DNA of 64,000 nt from Flaccisagitta enflata (GCA_965153355.1 OZ231128.1:36394001-36458000), one strand, 5' to 3'; shown: positions 10,975-32,016, counted from the first letter of the stretch. Numbers and translations are program-made. Notes: a model not told the origin generated them from the letters alone.

Positions 10975-13900
10975 ATTGTTGTTGTTTCCGTACACCGCTA
11001 GTAGGAAGTCAGGAACTCAAACTACCATAAGCTGCAACCACTTCCTGGTTTTTAGTAGCGGACACGCGACTCTACACCTTGTTGTGTCGGTCGGTAGGTC
11101 GGTCCGTCCATCTGTCACAATCCTTTTTTGTCATACTTAGTGATATAGGTCTTGTAAGGTAAAGTGTGATATGAGTGATTGTCAAATGTAAACATTACAT
11201 GACATGAATTGTAGTTTCCAATGACTTGTTAATCTTCTTTTCTCGCCAGATTCGAGCATCCCTCAGATCCAGACGTTACTTTGGCAACGTGGTCAACATA
11301 TGGCAGCTTTGGAAAGAATCCGAATGAGAGTCAGTGAAGAGATTGAGAGCGGTCAAGAGAAGGAGTTCAATCCTGGATCTATCGTAAGTACTTGAAAGTT
11401 AAACTATTTCACCATTTCAGTGTGAATATGTTGAATCCCGCTATACTGGGAAAAGTGCATCCAAGACATCCAACAAAGCCGCCGGCAGTTAGCCGGATAT
11501 ACGGCAATCCAGTCGCGGATGGTTGGGCAGGGGCAGTAATGCGAAAACCGCTCGCAATTCAAAAATGTGACGGACTTAAGGATGGACGGACCGATGGATG
11601 GACGAACCGAAACAGTAAGGTGTAGAGTCGCGTGTCCGCAACAAAAAACAAGTCCAACAGGGCAACAGTTTACTTTAGAATACACGCTCAAAATTCAATG
11701 GCATGGGCATAGGGGAGGGTACTGCAGTGCCACTACTGCCATGGCACTGCCTTTTGTTGTGACACCAAAGCATTGGACTTTAGCAAAGCCGGTTTAATCA
11801 ATTCCCGTTAATTTCGTTTCACAAATATTCATGAAATTATTTCAGCTGTACCGCGCTTTGTCATTTACACTTCTTCGATGCCTTTCATGCAAAAGATCTG
11901 CAGATTTTCCTATTCAGTGTTCGCTAAAAAGCTCTTTTTATGGAAAAACAAGGCCAACACCTATAAGTCGCGTGCGAGACTTACAGACTTCAAATGACTT
12001 CGAATGACTTTGAATGACTTTGAATGACTTAAAATGACTTAAAATGACTTAGAGTGACTTAAAATGACCAAAAAAGACTCTTAATGACTAATGACCCTAA
12101 TGACCAAAAATGACTTAAAATGACTTAAAATGACTTAGAATGACTTAAAATGACTTAGAATGACTCAGAATGACTTGGAATAACTATTAATGCCTTTAAA
12201 TGACTTAAAATGACTTAAGAGTTGACATTATATTGTAAAAAAGTAAAGTGTGACGGACGGACGGACCGACGGACCGACATAGCGGTGTGTAGAGTCGCGT
12301 GCACGCGATTAAAAAGATCAGAGGGCATTCAAATATAGGAAGGGTTTTTCTTTAATCTAACATTGCTATATGAAGTCAAATGATAATCATCACTGCAATT
12401 GTAGTGCTCATTGTCTTAAAGGTCTTCAGCGTCAGTATTGTCATCACCAATGACGTACAATGAATTCTTTATACTGATTTTCTTTAATAATGTTGAATCT
12501 CCCTTGTCTGGATCGGTGTTAAGACGAACTGGATGTGTAGAAATTAAGAATTTATGTTTATAAACAATTTCAAGTATAGTCAGATCTTAAGAAAGGCTGA
12601 TCTAGGCCATTATCAAGCTTAATAGTAAGGTCTGTAATTTGACTTTATTTTGCGAACGCTGGGGATTAGGGAGTATTAATCTCACCATCGACAGCAACTG
12701 TCATCATGGAGAAATGTTTGCTCCTCTCAAGTTCCCGTTGGTCGCATTACAAAGGGATTAATGGAATTCAACTTAAAAAAAAAAAAAAAAAAAAACAGAA
12801 GAAAAAAAATTTCGAGTCAAGCTTAACACTATTTTGCAGTTTGAGGATATTTGCTCGATCTTTAACCCAATCTTAAGAATTGGCCAAAGCAATCGCTGAT
12901 GGTTGACAATCACCAATCTATTCAGGAGAAAAAAAATAGAGAACGAGGGAAACGGAAAAGAAAATAAAGATGACGAAAAAAGAATAAAGAGAAAGAAGGG
13001 AGAGAGAAAGCAAAACTAAGTTGTTAATTGTGAAACTATGGCAATGATCACTGGTTTTACAATTTTAGGACAACGACGTTAGTTAGTTTCTGTTGGGCCA
13101 CTCGACTTTTTACACGGCTGAAAAATAGACCAAATTGGTCCATATTTAAAAAGTTACCGTCCAACCATCCAATGGACTGACGGACCAATATACAGACTTC
13201 TACAGTCACGCTAGTGTCGCGTGCTTGCGCGATCGCGACTGAAATCTTAAATAAAACAAAAACAGATTGAAAGTAGCACATCTATTTGAAATGAATTGAA
13301 AATGAAAACAACATTTATTTCCTCCTTGGAGCAAAATTTTACATATTTTTTACAGCTTACACATATGTTACAGTTCCACACCTAAATCTTTTTTCCCCGC
13401 AGAGCTCTGAGGAAAATCGGTGCGAATGTAGAGAAAATGGAGACGTTAATCAGCCACACTGCTTCCATCAACACCGTCCCCATCACCAGAATCCTAATCA
13501 CCTACACAATCACCAGCACAGCAGTGACCACGACGGCAATGAAGATATTGAGCTGCAAGCGATGACAATGACACAATCCACGCTAGTGCCAACATCCTGG
13601 TCGCGCGTCAAACGTGTCATGACACCTTATGAAAGGCGTCAATGGCTTGAATTACATCACAAACAAATCACGCCAAAGCGCCATCATCATCATCATCATC
13701 ATCATCATCCCAGACATCATCAAAGACAGCGGCCCCTTCCACAATCAGATTCTCACGATTCTCTCATATCAGCAACCAAAAAACTATACCCAAAACAAGA
13801 ACAACAACCAGAACAACAACAGCGTCAACAACAAAAACAACAACCACAACAACAACCAGACAATGAGGAACAGCCTTCATCACCACCGCCACCTCCCCCA

Positions 13901-15592
13901 GCCCCACCACAGACCCCAAACGTTACCTCCACCTCGTCAGATTCTCAGAACACCAATGATGTTGGCGGGAGAACCGGTGCCGGTGGCAGCGGGGGCGGCG
14001 GTGCCGGCGGTTGCGCGGTAGCCGCATCAGTCACCGCGGCCATGAGTTTACGGCTTCATATTTCCTCTGTCGGTCATCATTCATCTTACGTTTCTTTGGT
14101 TTCCACTCCTTCTCTACCTCCTCCTATGCCCCCTCTTCAGCGTAAAGAATCTCGCCTTGTTTCTTCCCTTCCCCGTGTCTCACTGACTTCTCCTTCCCGC
14201 TCTGACGAAGACGACGACGGAAACGATCATATAGTCGCCAATGAACGTGACAAAGGCGACGGTGCCGAGAGGAACAACGACAAAGACCGTGATCACAATG
14301 ACGACAACATTGAGAATATTGACACTGAACAAGGTGTCTCTGATTCCTTGGCCTTGCGCTTGGCTGTTATGACGTCAACGTGTCACGCTTCGTTACCAGA
14401 CATGAAAAGTCCTGGGGATATGAGTATGGTTTCTAAAGACGGCTCGATTGCAATTCCGCTAGCTCCAGGACCAGTAGTCACGAGTTCAAATTCCATCGCA
14501 CCAGCTCCAGGACCAGCCATCACAAGCGCTGATGCCATCCAACAGACTCCGGGACCAGTTGTCTCAAGTTCAAATTCCGTTGCACTAGCTCCAGGACTAG
14601 ACGGCACATGCGCAAATACCATTCCTCAAGCTCCATGCCCTAAAACTGTCAACGCAAATGCCATCTCACCAGTGCTTAGTCCATTTGCCACTTGCTCAAT
14701 TACCATCCCAGTAGCTTCTAGACCACTTGAAACTCGCTCAAACCCTGATACAGATCCCCTTCAAATCACAGCCATGCCCGATGATATCATCTCCAGTGTC
14801 TCTCCTTCGTGTCTTTATACTACCGAGTCCATTGTCTCTATCCTAAGTAACCCTATTTCAGATGTCATTCCAACTACAGCTGAGCCCGTAGTCACGATTC
14901 CGTGTGTCCCAGTCTCAAATGTCATTCCAATCACCTCTTTCCTCGTAACTGACGACTCGAGAGAGTCAAATTCCAATTCTATTTCCTCCGCTCAATGTGA
15001 CATGACCTCAATGGCCGCTCATTCAAACTTAGTGTTTCCACAAAATGCATCCGCCACTGTACAAAATGCCACTTCATTTCCTCCTGTGGATCAAATTGCT
15101 ACCACTACTCCCAATATCGCCTTGAGCGTCACTCCCGTGCCCAATCTAGTTGCAGCCTATTCAACCGGTGATATCGCGCCTAGAATCACCCAACCCGTCC
15201 CTGCTGACAATCCCATCATGGTTACCTCCCAGAATGTTGTCAACCAAGTCGCCATTTCGGATGGGACCTTGGATGCAATCGCTTTCGTCAACGACATTGA
15301 CGAGGTCGCAGCCAAAAACTGTCAAAAGCAGTCATCAAATGCCGTCGACAAATCTTCCTTGGAACTAGTCAGAGTCGCATTCTATACAAATACCTGTTAC
15401 AAAGAACAAGATGAAGAGGAAGAGTCGTATTCCAATTTCGTTTATCGAGTTTGTAGTAATGGTGAGGAGGACACGGACAAAAGAAGAGGGGAAGATGACT
15501 TCCGTGACAAAAACGACGTAAGCGATGGCGATGCAGGTTACCTCAGCAATGACAGAGACCACCAGGATGACAACGAAAATCATGACCAATGA
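10516..15592 (+). CDS. unrecognised gene, last three exons (His/Gln-rich, disordered C-terminus)
   Basis: Exons 10516-10636, 11250-11383 and 13403-15592 (stop TGA 15590-15592). Acceptors are TTCAAAG, TCTCGCCAG and TTTTCCCCGCAG; donors GTAGGT and GTAAGT. Phases match at both junctions (1 then 0), which supports one gene. The joined frame encodes about 814 residues. Exon two holds WQRGQHMAALERIRMRVSEE, probably helical. The last exon starts with SSEENRCECREN, then MTPYERRQWLEL, a nine-histidine run, polyglutamine, polyproline and glycine runs, an acidic DDDGNDH stretch, the 14-residue repeat at 14459-14747 and an acidic DEEEE/DDNENHDQ end. No enzyme or membrane domain is visible in this part; upstream exons are outside what I can find. 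A tail of a channel or scaffold would look like this, but that is speculation. Confidence 0.75.
10662..10800 (-). mobile_element. family A element, AGGT-stem subfamily
   Basis: Reverse-oriented copy. Hairpin AGGTGCGACAAAGTACCT is followed by ATAACTGGCTGTGTCCGTTGG and ends near TTGGCCTTGTTTC. The same subfamily recurs in plus orientation at 40153-40250. It lies in the first visible intron of the surrounding gene. Confidence 0.65.
10857..10985. repeat. (GTT)n microsatellite
   Basis: About 40 GTT units with a few interruptions, intronic. Confidence 0.95.
11053..11125 (-). repeat. family A end fragment (AGTAGCG stem)
   Basis: TTTTTAGTAGCGGACACGCGACTCTACACC followed by GTCGGTCGGTAGG: terminal hairpin plus GTCY tract only. 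Confidence 0.6.
11472..11649 (+). mobile_element. family A element; empty-site reference for family B insertion
   Basis: Contains GCAATCCAGTCGCGGATGG, GGGCAGGGGCAGTAATGC, AAAACCGCTCGCAATTC, GGACGGACCGATGG units and terminal GTAGAGTCGCGTGTCCGCAAC. It starts 88 bp beyond the donor of exon 2. The internal junction GTAATGCGAAAACCGCTCG is intact here but interrupted in the 41.5-42.1 kb copy. Confidence 0.75.
11947..12315 (+). mobile_element. family A element carrying a 10-bp minisatellite
   Basis: Starts AACAAGGCCAACACCTATAAG, has about 22 degenerate AATGACTTAA units, then AAAGTGTGACGGACGGACGG and the terminal hairpin AGTCGCGTGCACGCGATT. The same subfamily occurs at 34031-34440 and 42731-43024. 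Confidence 0.8.
12316..13402 (+). other. intron, no further gene seen
   Basis: Rest of the last intron of the 10.5-15.6 kb gene. It holds an A-run at 12774-12795 and a decayed family A piece at about 13136-13242 (GTCGCGTGCTTGCGCGATCGCGACT). A good pyrimidine tract precedes the acceptor at 13401-13402. Confidence 0.6.
14459..14747 (+). repeat. 42-bp coding minisatellite (14-residue repeat)
   Basis: Inside the last exon, six full units and a partial one with consensus xAPGPxxTSSNSIx: LAPGPVVTSSNSIA, PAPGPAITSADAIQ, QTPGPVVSSSNSVA, LAPGLDGTCANTIP, QAPCPKTVNANAIS, PVLSPFATCSITIP. Decay increases toward the 3' side. Confidence 0.85.
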
Positions 15593-16023
15593 AGGACTTA
15601 AAAGGGCCAGACAACGACAAAAGAAACGGCGACAGACTAAAACATAGACGACCAGGGTGAAGGCGAAGGCTACAACGAAATTAGAAACGGCGTTGATGAT
15701 ATTAGGAACAACGGCATCGATGAAAACGTCTATGAAAACAACGTCAGCAATGAAGATAGTAAGACGAGGATAACAAGGACTGTGACGTGACAAGGACGAT
15801 GACTATACAAACGACTATTGACGTTGTGACGAATATAACGACGAAGATGACGGGTACGAATTTTGTGCGGGTTTTGTTCCCATCCTTTTTCCCGCTTGAA
15901 CAGCCGCCTAAGTTTCGACTTCACACTTGGTGTAAATAGTTAGGCACTCAAAACAGTGGTGATGGGATCTCCTCAAGTGGAAAGAAGATTCAGTTTGTGA
16001 ACTAGTCATTCAAGAATCGCGCA

Positions 16024-16412
16024 TAGTCAGCGGTACCCGATGCCCTGCTGGCAGTCAATAAGTGAATATTCAGTGTGAGCAGGGCAGCGGCCCCAAAGCG
16101 ACTTTGTCTAGTAGAACAGGGGTGAATTTTCATGTAGTATAATGGGAACTTTTATCATTTTTATGCCAATATCCTATGTTATCTAATAAGAATTTCTGTA
16201 TTTTTTTTTATCAATTTCATAAATATGTTACTCAATAAAGATTTTCACATTTTTCCATTTTTTGTCAATCTTTTTGGGACTTTTTTCCATTTTCCATTTT
16301 TGTCAATTTTTCCTGTTAATTGTAATTCAATACGGAATGGATGGACGTGCATTTGAAATATTTCTCCAATGTCCTACAGGACGTCGGTTCTTTTGGGCCG
16401 CTGCCCATAAAC
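16024..16412. mobile_element. family B foldback element
   Basis: Starts GTCAGCGGTACCCGATGCCCTGCT, has GGGCAGCGGCCCCAAAGCG and GTAGAACAGGGGTGAATTTTC, and ends TCCTACAGGACGTCGG...TTTTGGGCCGCTGCCC. The two ends are complementary; the core is AT-rich and lacks the usual minisatellite. Confidence 0.65.
16234..16239 (+). terminator. candidate polyadenylation signal AATAAA
   Basis: AATAAA lies about 640 nt after the stop of the 10.5-15.6 kb gene and is followed by T-rich sequence. It falls inside a family B element, so the 3' UTR may end in transposon sequence. Confidence 0.4.
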
Positions 16413-17368
16413 AAAGAAAATGAAAAAGCGGAAGAAGAAGAACAACTACTCTAAAGGCGCAACGATGCATCTACGATTCTACATCCAAACCTGCTATGTG
16501 CTAGAGACTTTAAATTTGACAAGCAAGGCCGATAGATGAATACATTTGGCATTACCAAGGCGATTTTTGATCAGTCACCTGTGGCTCGAGATCTAGTGGT
16601 GGGCAGGGGCTACCCCTTAGAGCATAAAATTACCCAACCTTGCATGCAAGGTTTCAGGTCTTATTTGGTTTTGGCTGTGGGTATTGGGTAAGGATGGGTA
16701 CCAAAAAGTGTTTTATCATCGGTATGTCCACACCTGAACTTGATAAACATAATGCTGTATACTCGTATTTTAGATGAGGATGAAGCAACTACTTATAAGA
16801 ATGCGTTGACGCATCCAACAGAAAAAGAACACGAAATGGGTAAGGATGATTGATATCAATAGTCGCGCTTGGTTAGGATGGGGTAGAAAACACACCCACA
16901 CATATAAAAAGAACTTTTTGACCAACCAACGGACCGACACACCGACGGACTGAAAGTGGAAATGTAGAACATCAACTTCGCCGATTGAACGATAAAAGAG
17001 AGCAATTCATGATAATGTCTTTAGACATAGTGCTATTTCGTCTGACGGTGTATTCTCTGATTCCGCGTTTCGTTTCCTCAGCAGCCTTCCGTTTTTTTCC
17101 CATTAATTTTTTGACACCTACTCAATTCTTGGTAAAACTACGCTCAACGCTCGAGCGAGCAAATATTCCATTTATGTCAACAGCAGCCTGTGTTGTCTTT
17201 ATCCAATGTTGTTTTTACACAATATTGTGTTTCTTCGTCACTTATGTCACTATGTCACTACAGTTTTATTTTGTTAATGGTCAAAGCACCAAAAATCTAT
17301 TGAATAGTAAATAAGCTTTACATACCCGATGTCCCGAAGTTGGTATATGTGAAGATGAGAGGATGAGG

Positions 17369-18165
17369 GGCAGCGGGCCCGGAGAGGTTGATGACCTATG
17401 GTGCCATACTGAATAGTCGCAAAAGCATTAGATCCCTTGTAAATTGGAGAATTCTAGCCTTCTTTTGTAAGGGCAATGTTGTTTCAACTTTCATAAGTAT
17501 CAGTACCTTGGCAGAGAACGCCGGCAATCCCAACTTGTTGTACCACAGTTCTTCCCTCTAAGGGTATGGTTTTCTAATCAATATTGCTAGTGTCAGTACT
17601 TCCACCAGTACATTAGTAATCTTTGATTGTTACTTTTGAAGGATATTTCGTGTATACTAAATGGTGAAGGCTTGTCTGACCCTATACTAATGAGGTATGC
17701 AGTCAAGCTGATAGTTTTGTCAGGTAAGCATTTTGTTTGTCAATGGTAAAGGATAGTTGTGAGTAATCCGGAGTGAACACCATTGAAAGCTTGCAAGGCT
17801 TTCATCCTCTGCAAATTGGAGAATTCTGGCCTCCTTTTGTAAGGGCAATGTTGTTCAATCTTTCACAGGATATCAGACTGATTTGGGGTCTGTGAGGCTT
17901 CATCTGAGGTATGATTAACAGTCTGAAAGGCCTTATTTGGTGATTTAGGCCTTAATTGGGGTCGGAAAGGCCTTAGATGGGATCTGAGAGGCCAAATTTT
18001 TGGGGTCTGAGAAGCCTACTTTGGGGTCAAAGGAGCTTGATTTTTGGTCTCAAAGCTGCATAGGCCTGATTTAAGGCTGGGGAGGACATTGGAATTTGAA
18101 ACTGGGGGAAAATCGTCCTAGGTGGGATTAAAGGTCATCGGCCCCTTCAGGCCGCCACCTAAAAA
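17369..18165. mobile_element. family C foldback element, large copy
   Basis: Left GGGCAGCGGGCCCGGAGAGGTTGATGACC; right AAAGGTCATCGGCCCCTTCAGGCCGCC. The core contains GGCCTTAGATGGGATCTGAGAGG-type units and two copies of ATTGGAGAATTCTGGCCTCC-like sequence (17443, 17816). 16412-17368 holds only a GACC-rich scrap (16919-16953). Confidence 0.6.
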
Positions 18166-20430
18166 CTAGTAATTGACACCTTGCGGCTTATATATTCATA
18201 AAACCATCACTTTTTCATGACAATGTCATGATGTTATGTCAATGATAGAAGTAAAATGCTCATAAACATGTGATAATTGTTGATGAATTTATGTAATTAC
18301 CCGATATTGTGAACCTCTCGACCAAACCTCAAAAAATTTAAAATTGTGATGAACATGTAATGATTATCATATGATTGATATTTTGTCATCCGATTATTCT
18401 TTTTGATTTTTATCGGTCGTTGTTTCTGATATTGTTGTTATGATCCGTCATATGGAATATAGGATATTTTCGTTTCGTGAAACTTGCATTCTTTGTGTGG
18501 ATATACCGTCTTTTGGCTCAATCTGTAGATAGCTTTCTAGATAAGTTAACTCAATTGTTTCAAATGAAGAAAAAAATGCAGCAAAGAGGTTAGTCGAAGC
18601 AAATTGAATGACTTCCTTCTGTTAACCATGTTATCTTTTTGTTATTTCTACGTGATTTAAGATGACGGTTACAAAACCAAGAAAAAGATCTAAAAAGAGA
18701 AAGGGTTCGCGATGGCATAGTGAAACGGCGTAATCAGACAGTATCATCAAACTGCATAGTCAAGCAGCACAGTCAAACGGAATAGTCAAATGGCATGATT
18801 AAACAGCGTTGATAGATGTTGATAAATGTAGTTCGAGTTGAGTCCTTCCATTTAGAGAATACGTACCAAGTTCCAACCAAATTTGTAGAAAAATGACAAA
18901 GTTATGCATGTTTTTCATTTTTTGGCTAGTAGGCCAGTTGGGCAAGTTAGAGTGGTTGGATCATAACATATGAATGAATAGGAAATAGAATATAGTATGA
19001 CTTCCCTCCAGATATGAAGCAAATTGATCAAAGTGTTTAAAAGTGTGGACAAACCGTAAAACCCTTAGTCTGTCCGTATCATTGTGTTACAGAGATCGAA
19101 ATGCTTAGAGGCATTGTGTGGAGAAAAGGCTTGATAAGGTTTACGCATGCCTGTCCAACCATCCCTCCGTCGGTCTATCGGTCTGTCGGTCTGTTTATTT
19201 CAACACTGCACTGGTAGCTGAGGTTAAAGAACGGTGATAAGATTCCCACACGTCCATACCATCTGGCTCATGAATACAGACAGCTGGATAGAAATTAGCA
19301 TTTTGACTTACTGAATGAAATATATTTTTAAATGAATCAGTTTTTAATCCTATTTTGATCTATCAAGTGCTTCGGTTTTATGTTTCTATCAGATTGTTCT
19401 ATGATTTTTCAGCACCAATCTGTGTATCCTTACTTATTCAAAAAAGTAATTGAATTATTATCTTTTTCTTTTTCTATGTAAGGTAATTTTAGAGTAAAAA
19501 GTTTTATTTGAGCCTTCAATTTTTTCCACAATAAAAAAAAGTAAAAAGGTGATAAACTGAGGTCAACTGATTTTGGATTTAAGAGTTCATTCCATATAGT
19601 TGGTCCTTTGAATTTTTGAGCTGGAAGCCTCCTAATCAGACTAAAGTAAAATGACTGTCTTTCTTCAAAACATTGTCATTAGAGAATGGATTGAGCCACT
19701 GAGCTTTGCTGAACGGAAGATTTTATGTCATAGTTTGTTGATCTGCTTTCATTTTTTTTATTGGATATTAAAGTTTAGTTGCTATTAATATAAGTAGGTG
19801 TCTATATACTTATTAGCTACATAGTAGATCTGTCCATCTGTTCATCTGTCCAATTGTCCATCTATCTGTCCGTCCGTCCGTCTGTCCAACTCATTGGGCG
19901 CTGACGCTCGCGTATCGCTCGGATTTGTTGAATGGATTGAACGGCGGCACAGTAGTGACGAGACGCGATAAGATTCCCGTTTGTTTGAATTCGCTCGGAG
20001 GTGCCAAAGGCATCGGCTGAAAGTCGCGAAGCGTAGTCTGTTTAGGCACTCCCCTGATAAGAAAACAGAATGATAAAATTGAATAGAAATCGCGTAAGTT
20101 TCACGCTTGGATGTTTTCTAAGCGCGTGTATGCAGCTGTTTGGTTCGTGATGAAGGCGGCGGCTGTCGCCCCGATTAAGACGCTGCGATAATGAGAAAAC
20201 CTGAATAATTCATGACGTCAATTAGATAACAAGAATTGCGTGGAACTTCCAAGAAAAGTCAAGATGACAAATTGACAACAGACTTCATGATATCGAGAAA
20301 GTTACAGCTGCGTATTCAGGCAGAAAAAGAGTACGCATGAAATATTCTAGAAAGGAAAAGTTGACAAGAATTAGACAGTGAATGAAGGAAATACTACTAA
20401 GTTAATTGTGGTTTAAGTTGAGGGAGGGAG
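18166..20430. other. no gene seen
   Basis: AT-rich. I find only GTCY-type family A scraps at 19150-19205 and 19829-19890 and a short CAGTCAAACGGCATAG-like stutter at 18711-18810. Confidence 0.5.
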
Positions 20431-20608
20431 CTGGGCAACGGCTCAAAATGGGTCATTGACTGCACATTGCATACATGAGGAATTTTTTCTTTCTTCTCCA
20501 GGGATAGAAGGGAGAGGGGCGGAGAAGGAGGAGAAGAAGAAGGGGGAGAAAATTCCCAATATGTGTGAAAGCATAGGTCATCGACACCCTTAGAGCCGCA
20601 GCTCAAAA
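20431..20608. mobile_element. short family C foldback element
   Basis: Left CTGGGCAACGGCTCAAAATGGGTCATTGAC pairs with right GGTCATCGACACCCTTAGAGCCGCAGCTC; GAAAGCATAGGTCATCGAC is shared with the other family C copies. The core is purine-rich. Confidence 0.6.
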
Positions 20609-21080
20609 GGAGAGGGAGGGATCCTACTGCAAGAAATTATTTGGCTTCATATAAAAAGTTCTATTGTTATAGCCAAAGAAGAAATTTCGGAGAATGGTTG
20701 AAGGAAGCTCTTCCTGACGATCTTCAATGGACAAATGAGATTATTTGTTATGAAGTGTTTTTAAAGCCAGTATATGAATTCTTTGAAGGAACTAAACATT
20801 AATTTCATATTAGGCGAAACTTCGCTTGAATTTTATCGGACATATACATGAATCTCTGTACGACGGCAAAATTTCGAAGGAAAATTGAGCGTTTCACCAT
20901 ACTTTTTGCATAGTATTCAGTATAATGATGGTGCTCAAATACTTTTAGAAGACAAATTGTTTCTTAAGACACTTGGTGTATATAGTTTTATCATATTCTG
21001 ACCTCAAAAGTAATTTTAACTGTGCAATTCACATGAAAACAGAAAAGAAAATCAAGGTTTTTAGTGAAATCTTGCTTACA

Positions 21081-21326
21081 TTTTTAGTCGCGTGCTACGC
21101 GACTCTATAAGCCACTTTTTGGTCGGTCGGTCCATCGGTCAGTCTATAAAAAAACTGTTTTAAAGGTTTTTTGAGGCGTTTTAATGTCTCTGAATGGTAG
21201 AAAAGAAACTTTGTGGAGTAAATGGCCATTTCAAATGTCTTTTTGAAAAGAAATTGTTTGTCTGTCTGTCTGCCTGACTTTTTTTGAAAGTGCCGACGCA
21301 CGCGACTTAGGTCTAATGACCTTGTT
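21081..21326 (-). mobile_element. family A element, minus orientation
   Basis: Begins TTTTTAGTCGCGTGCTACGCGACTCTATAAG, then GGTCGGTCGGTCCATCGGTC, and ends AATGACCTTGTTTT, the complement of AACAAGG. A second weak hairpin half GCCGACGCACGCGACTTAG lies near the far end. Confidence 0.7.
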
Positions 21327-21591
21327 TTATTCTTGCCTGTGGTTGAAATTATACAGGAGAACTATGTTTTTCATTTTTTTATTTTCTATGCAAATTTTGA
21401 AATTTATAATTTCAACGGGCTCCTGTCACTGACCAAAAATGAAATTCTTAGAAATTTGCAATTAATTTTCTTCATCAATTTTATCTTTATCAGGTTCTTT
21501 TTCGATGGAAAGTGGAAACCATGCAAAAAAATATTTATAATAACTTATTAATGATTATTTTGGTATAATCATTCAGTTTTACAGATATTTG

Positions 21592-22034
21592 CTATTCAGT
21601 TTTGGCCCCTGATGAAATACAAATGTTGCCTTTGGGAGACCGCTGTCGTACATAGGCGTGTTTGTTAGAACGTTGACTGTACCTGGAATGAATGGGTTTG
21701 ACGTTGAGCCAATGACTTTGGCCGCCGTATTTGGGTATAAAGGGTCTCCAGGAAACGTCGGTGGGTTTGGGTTGTTCCGTCCTGACGGCCGTCAACGTTT
21801 GGAAGTGTTCATCCTTGACGCCGTTGAGATTGTCGAGCGCGTCGAGAGTCGTCGATCCGATACATCCGGTATAATTGGGAATGTGACGCGAACGACGAGC
21901 GGCGCTGCCAAAGTGCACCGGCTTTTTATGATAATGAGGATCGCGAGACTGAAACCGATCCCAACTGCCGCCCAGATTCTGCCATTCAGCCGCCGTCTTC
22001 TCGTATCTTTTTTTTTGTGTGTCATTTTGTCGTG
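21592..22034 (-). CDS. IPNYTG-motif protein or terminal exon, possibly ciliary
   Basis: A coding-like frame ends at a stop at 21592. It reads AAEWQNLGGSWDRFQSRDPHY, KKPVHFGSAARRSRHIPNYTG, CIGSTTLDALDNLN, TDVSWRPFIPKYGGQSHW and LNVKPIHSRYS. The IPxYTG signature followed by aromatic/glycine blocks recalls small microtubule-associated sperm and cilium proteins (DUF2475-type IPGYTG motifs), but I cannot assign a family. The 5' end is unclear. An ATG at 22025 reads MTHKKK in another frame, separated from this frame only by an A9 run at 22008-22016. Either an acceptor lies at that run, or a one-base length change separates start from body. Codon composition clearly differs from the surrounding AT-rich repeats. 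Confidence 0.6.
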
Positions 22035-22121
22035 ATGAGCAAGTGACAAGATGTATTCATCAATTCATGGGAGAGCGCATGAAAGGAAGAGAGGGAGATA
22101 TCGAAGAAAGTGAAAGACAGG

Positions 22122-22124
22122 GCT

Positions 22125-22183
<59 letters not shown>

Positions 22184-22192
22184 GAGAGAAAT
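22122..22192. repeat. (GA)n with GAAAGA interruptions
   Basis: Purine tract just upstream of the IPNYTG frame. Confidence 0.9.
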
Positions 22193-22537
22193 ATAATTTA
22201 GCTTCATCAACTGTCGTCATGAAATACGTAGGTGAAGAGATAAATTGAGGCAATTTCGGCGTTACAAAATGACTTTTGCGACTGAAGAACACAAGGAGGA
22301 AGGATGAAAAGCGAACAAAAAAATGAACAAAAGGGAGATGGAAAAGAAGGGAGGACGAAAAGAAAAAAAAAGCTGCGCAAAAGAAAGGAGAACAGGATCT
22401 AATGGATTCGTTATTTGTCACAGCATATATGTAGACATATATCAAGTGCCGGCCGCCGGGTGACAATTCCGTAACCTCCATGGATGTCGGAGTGAAGAGA
22501 TCAAATATGGGATGAAATCTACGGCAATAATGAAATA

Positions 22538-22713
22538 CAGTTGAGCTTCACTAGAGCGCATTTCAAGGGAGTGAGCAAAAATATGCCTTATATAGAGAAA
22601 CCCCCTTATAGCCACAAAAGAAATAACAACAAAGTCTCTTATGGAACAGTGAGTAGTATGCTTTAAAGGTGGGCATGCTATCTTAGCGGGTGCGCTCTAG
22701 CGGTGCTCCACTG
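22538..22713. mobile_element. pogo-like MITE with TA target duplication
   Basis: Terminal inverted repeats CAGTTGAGCTTCACTAGAGCGCA and complement of TGCGCTCTAGCGGTGCTCCACTG, flanked by TA on both sides (22536-22537, 22714-22715). 176 bp, non-coding. CAGTGGA-type ends with a TA duplication are typical of pogo/Tigger MITEs. Confidence 0.7.
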
Positions 22714-22809
22714 TATTTTGAATTTTCTACAAGATTGAACCAAGCGGTATTGAAACTTTTTCTTCATTTAGAAGTTGTATCAATTCGAAGTTGGTTAGGC
22801 AGAAATGTT

Positions 22810-23013
22810 AACAAGGCCGGATACACGGCTACCCCAGTCGCGTGCGGGTGGGCAGGGGCCATAATTGAGGTCAGTGGAACATTTGGGCAGGAGCAATAAG
22901 GCCAAAACTCCCATTAACGCCGAAAAAGTAAAGTGTGACGGACGGACCAACGGACCGACGGACGGACGGACCGACAGAGCGGGGTGTAGAGTCGCGTAGC
23001 ACGCGACTAAAAA
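22810..23013 (+). mobile_element. family A element, near-consensus copy
   Basis: AACAAGGCCGGATACACGGC, CCCAGTCGCGTGCGGGTGGG, GGACGGACCAACGGACCG and the terminal hairpin AGTCGCGTAGCACGCGACTAAAA. Confidence 0.8.
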
Positions 23014-23388
23014 CTGGATTTGAGATGGTTTAGTTGTCTTTAAAGCATGTGTTATTTTGAACAATTTCATGGTAATGCAAAAGTGTCTTAGTTATTATTG
23101 ACTACAAAGGATAGTTGTGATGGGTCCGAATTTAACACCATAGAGAGTTCCAAAGTAAGATAGTAAGGTTGTCCACTAATGTCCAACTTTCAAGTTTTTA
23201 AAGCTAGGATTTTCTGAAACAGCTCAGATGAAAACAAAACCGTCATGGATTTTAAGGGTTTTCTCTTCATTCCATAATGAAACCGCGGCATTCCTAGTTA
23301 TCCATAAAACAGAATCTGAAAAAGTGTTTTTACCAAAATTAACTCAAAAGCACACTCAACTAAAATCTATCGTTCAGGTCTCCCAACC

Positions 23389-32016
<8,628 letters not shown>

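Noticed and set aside
16985-17314. 109-codon ORF with hydrophobic stretches
   Set aside because: AT-rich, no recognisable family, no splice or promoter context; hydrophobicity follows from T-rich codons.
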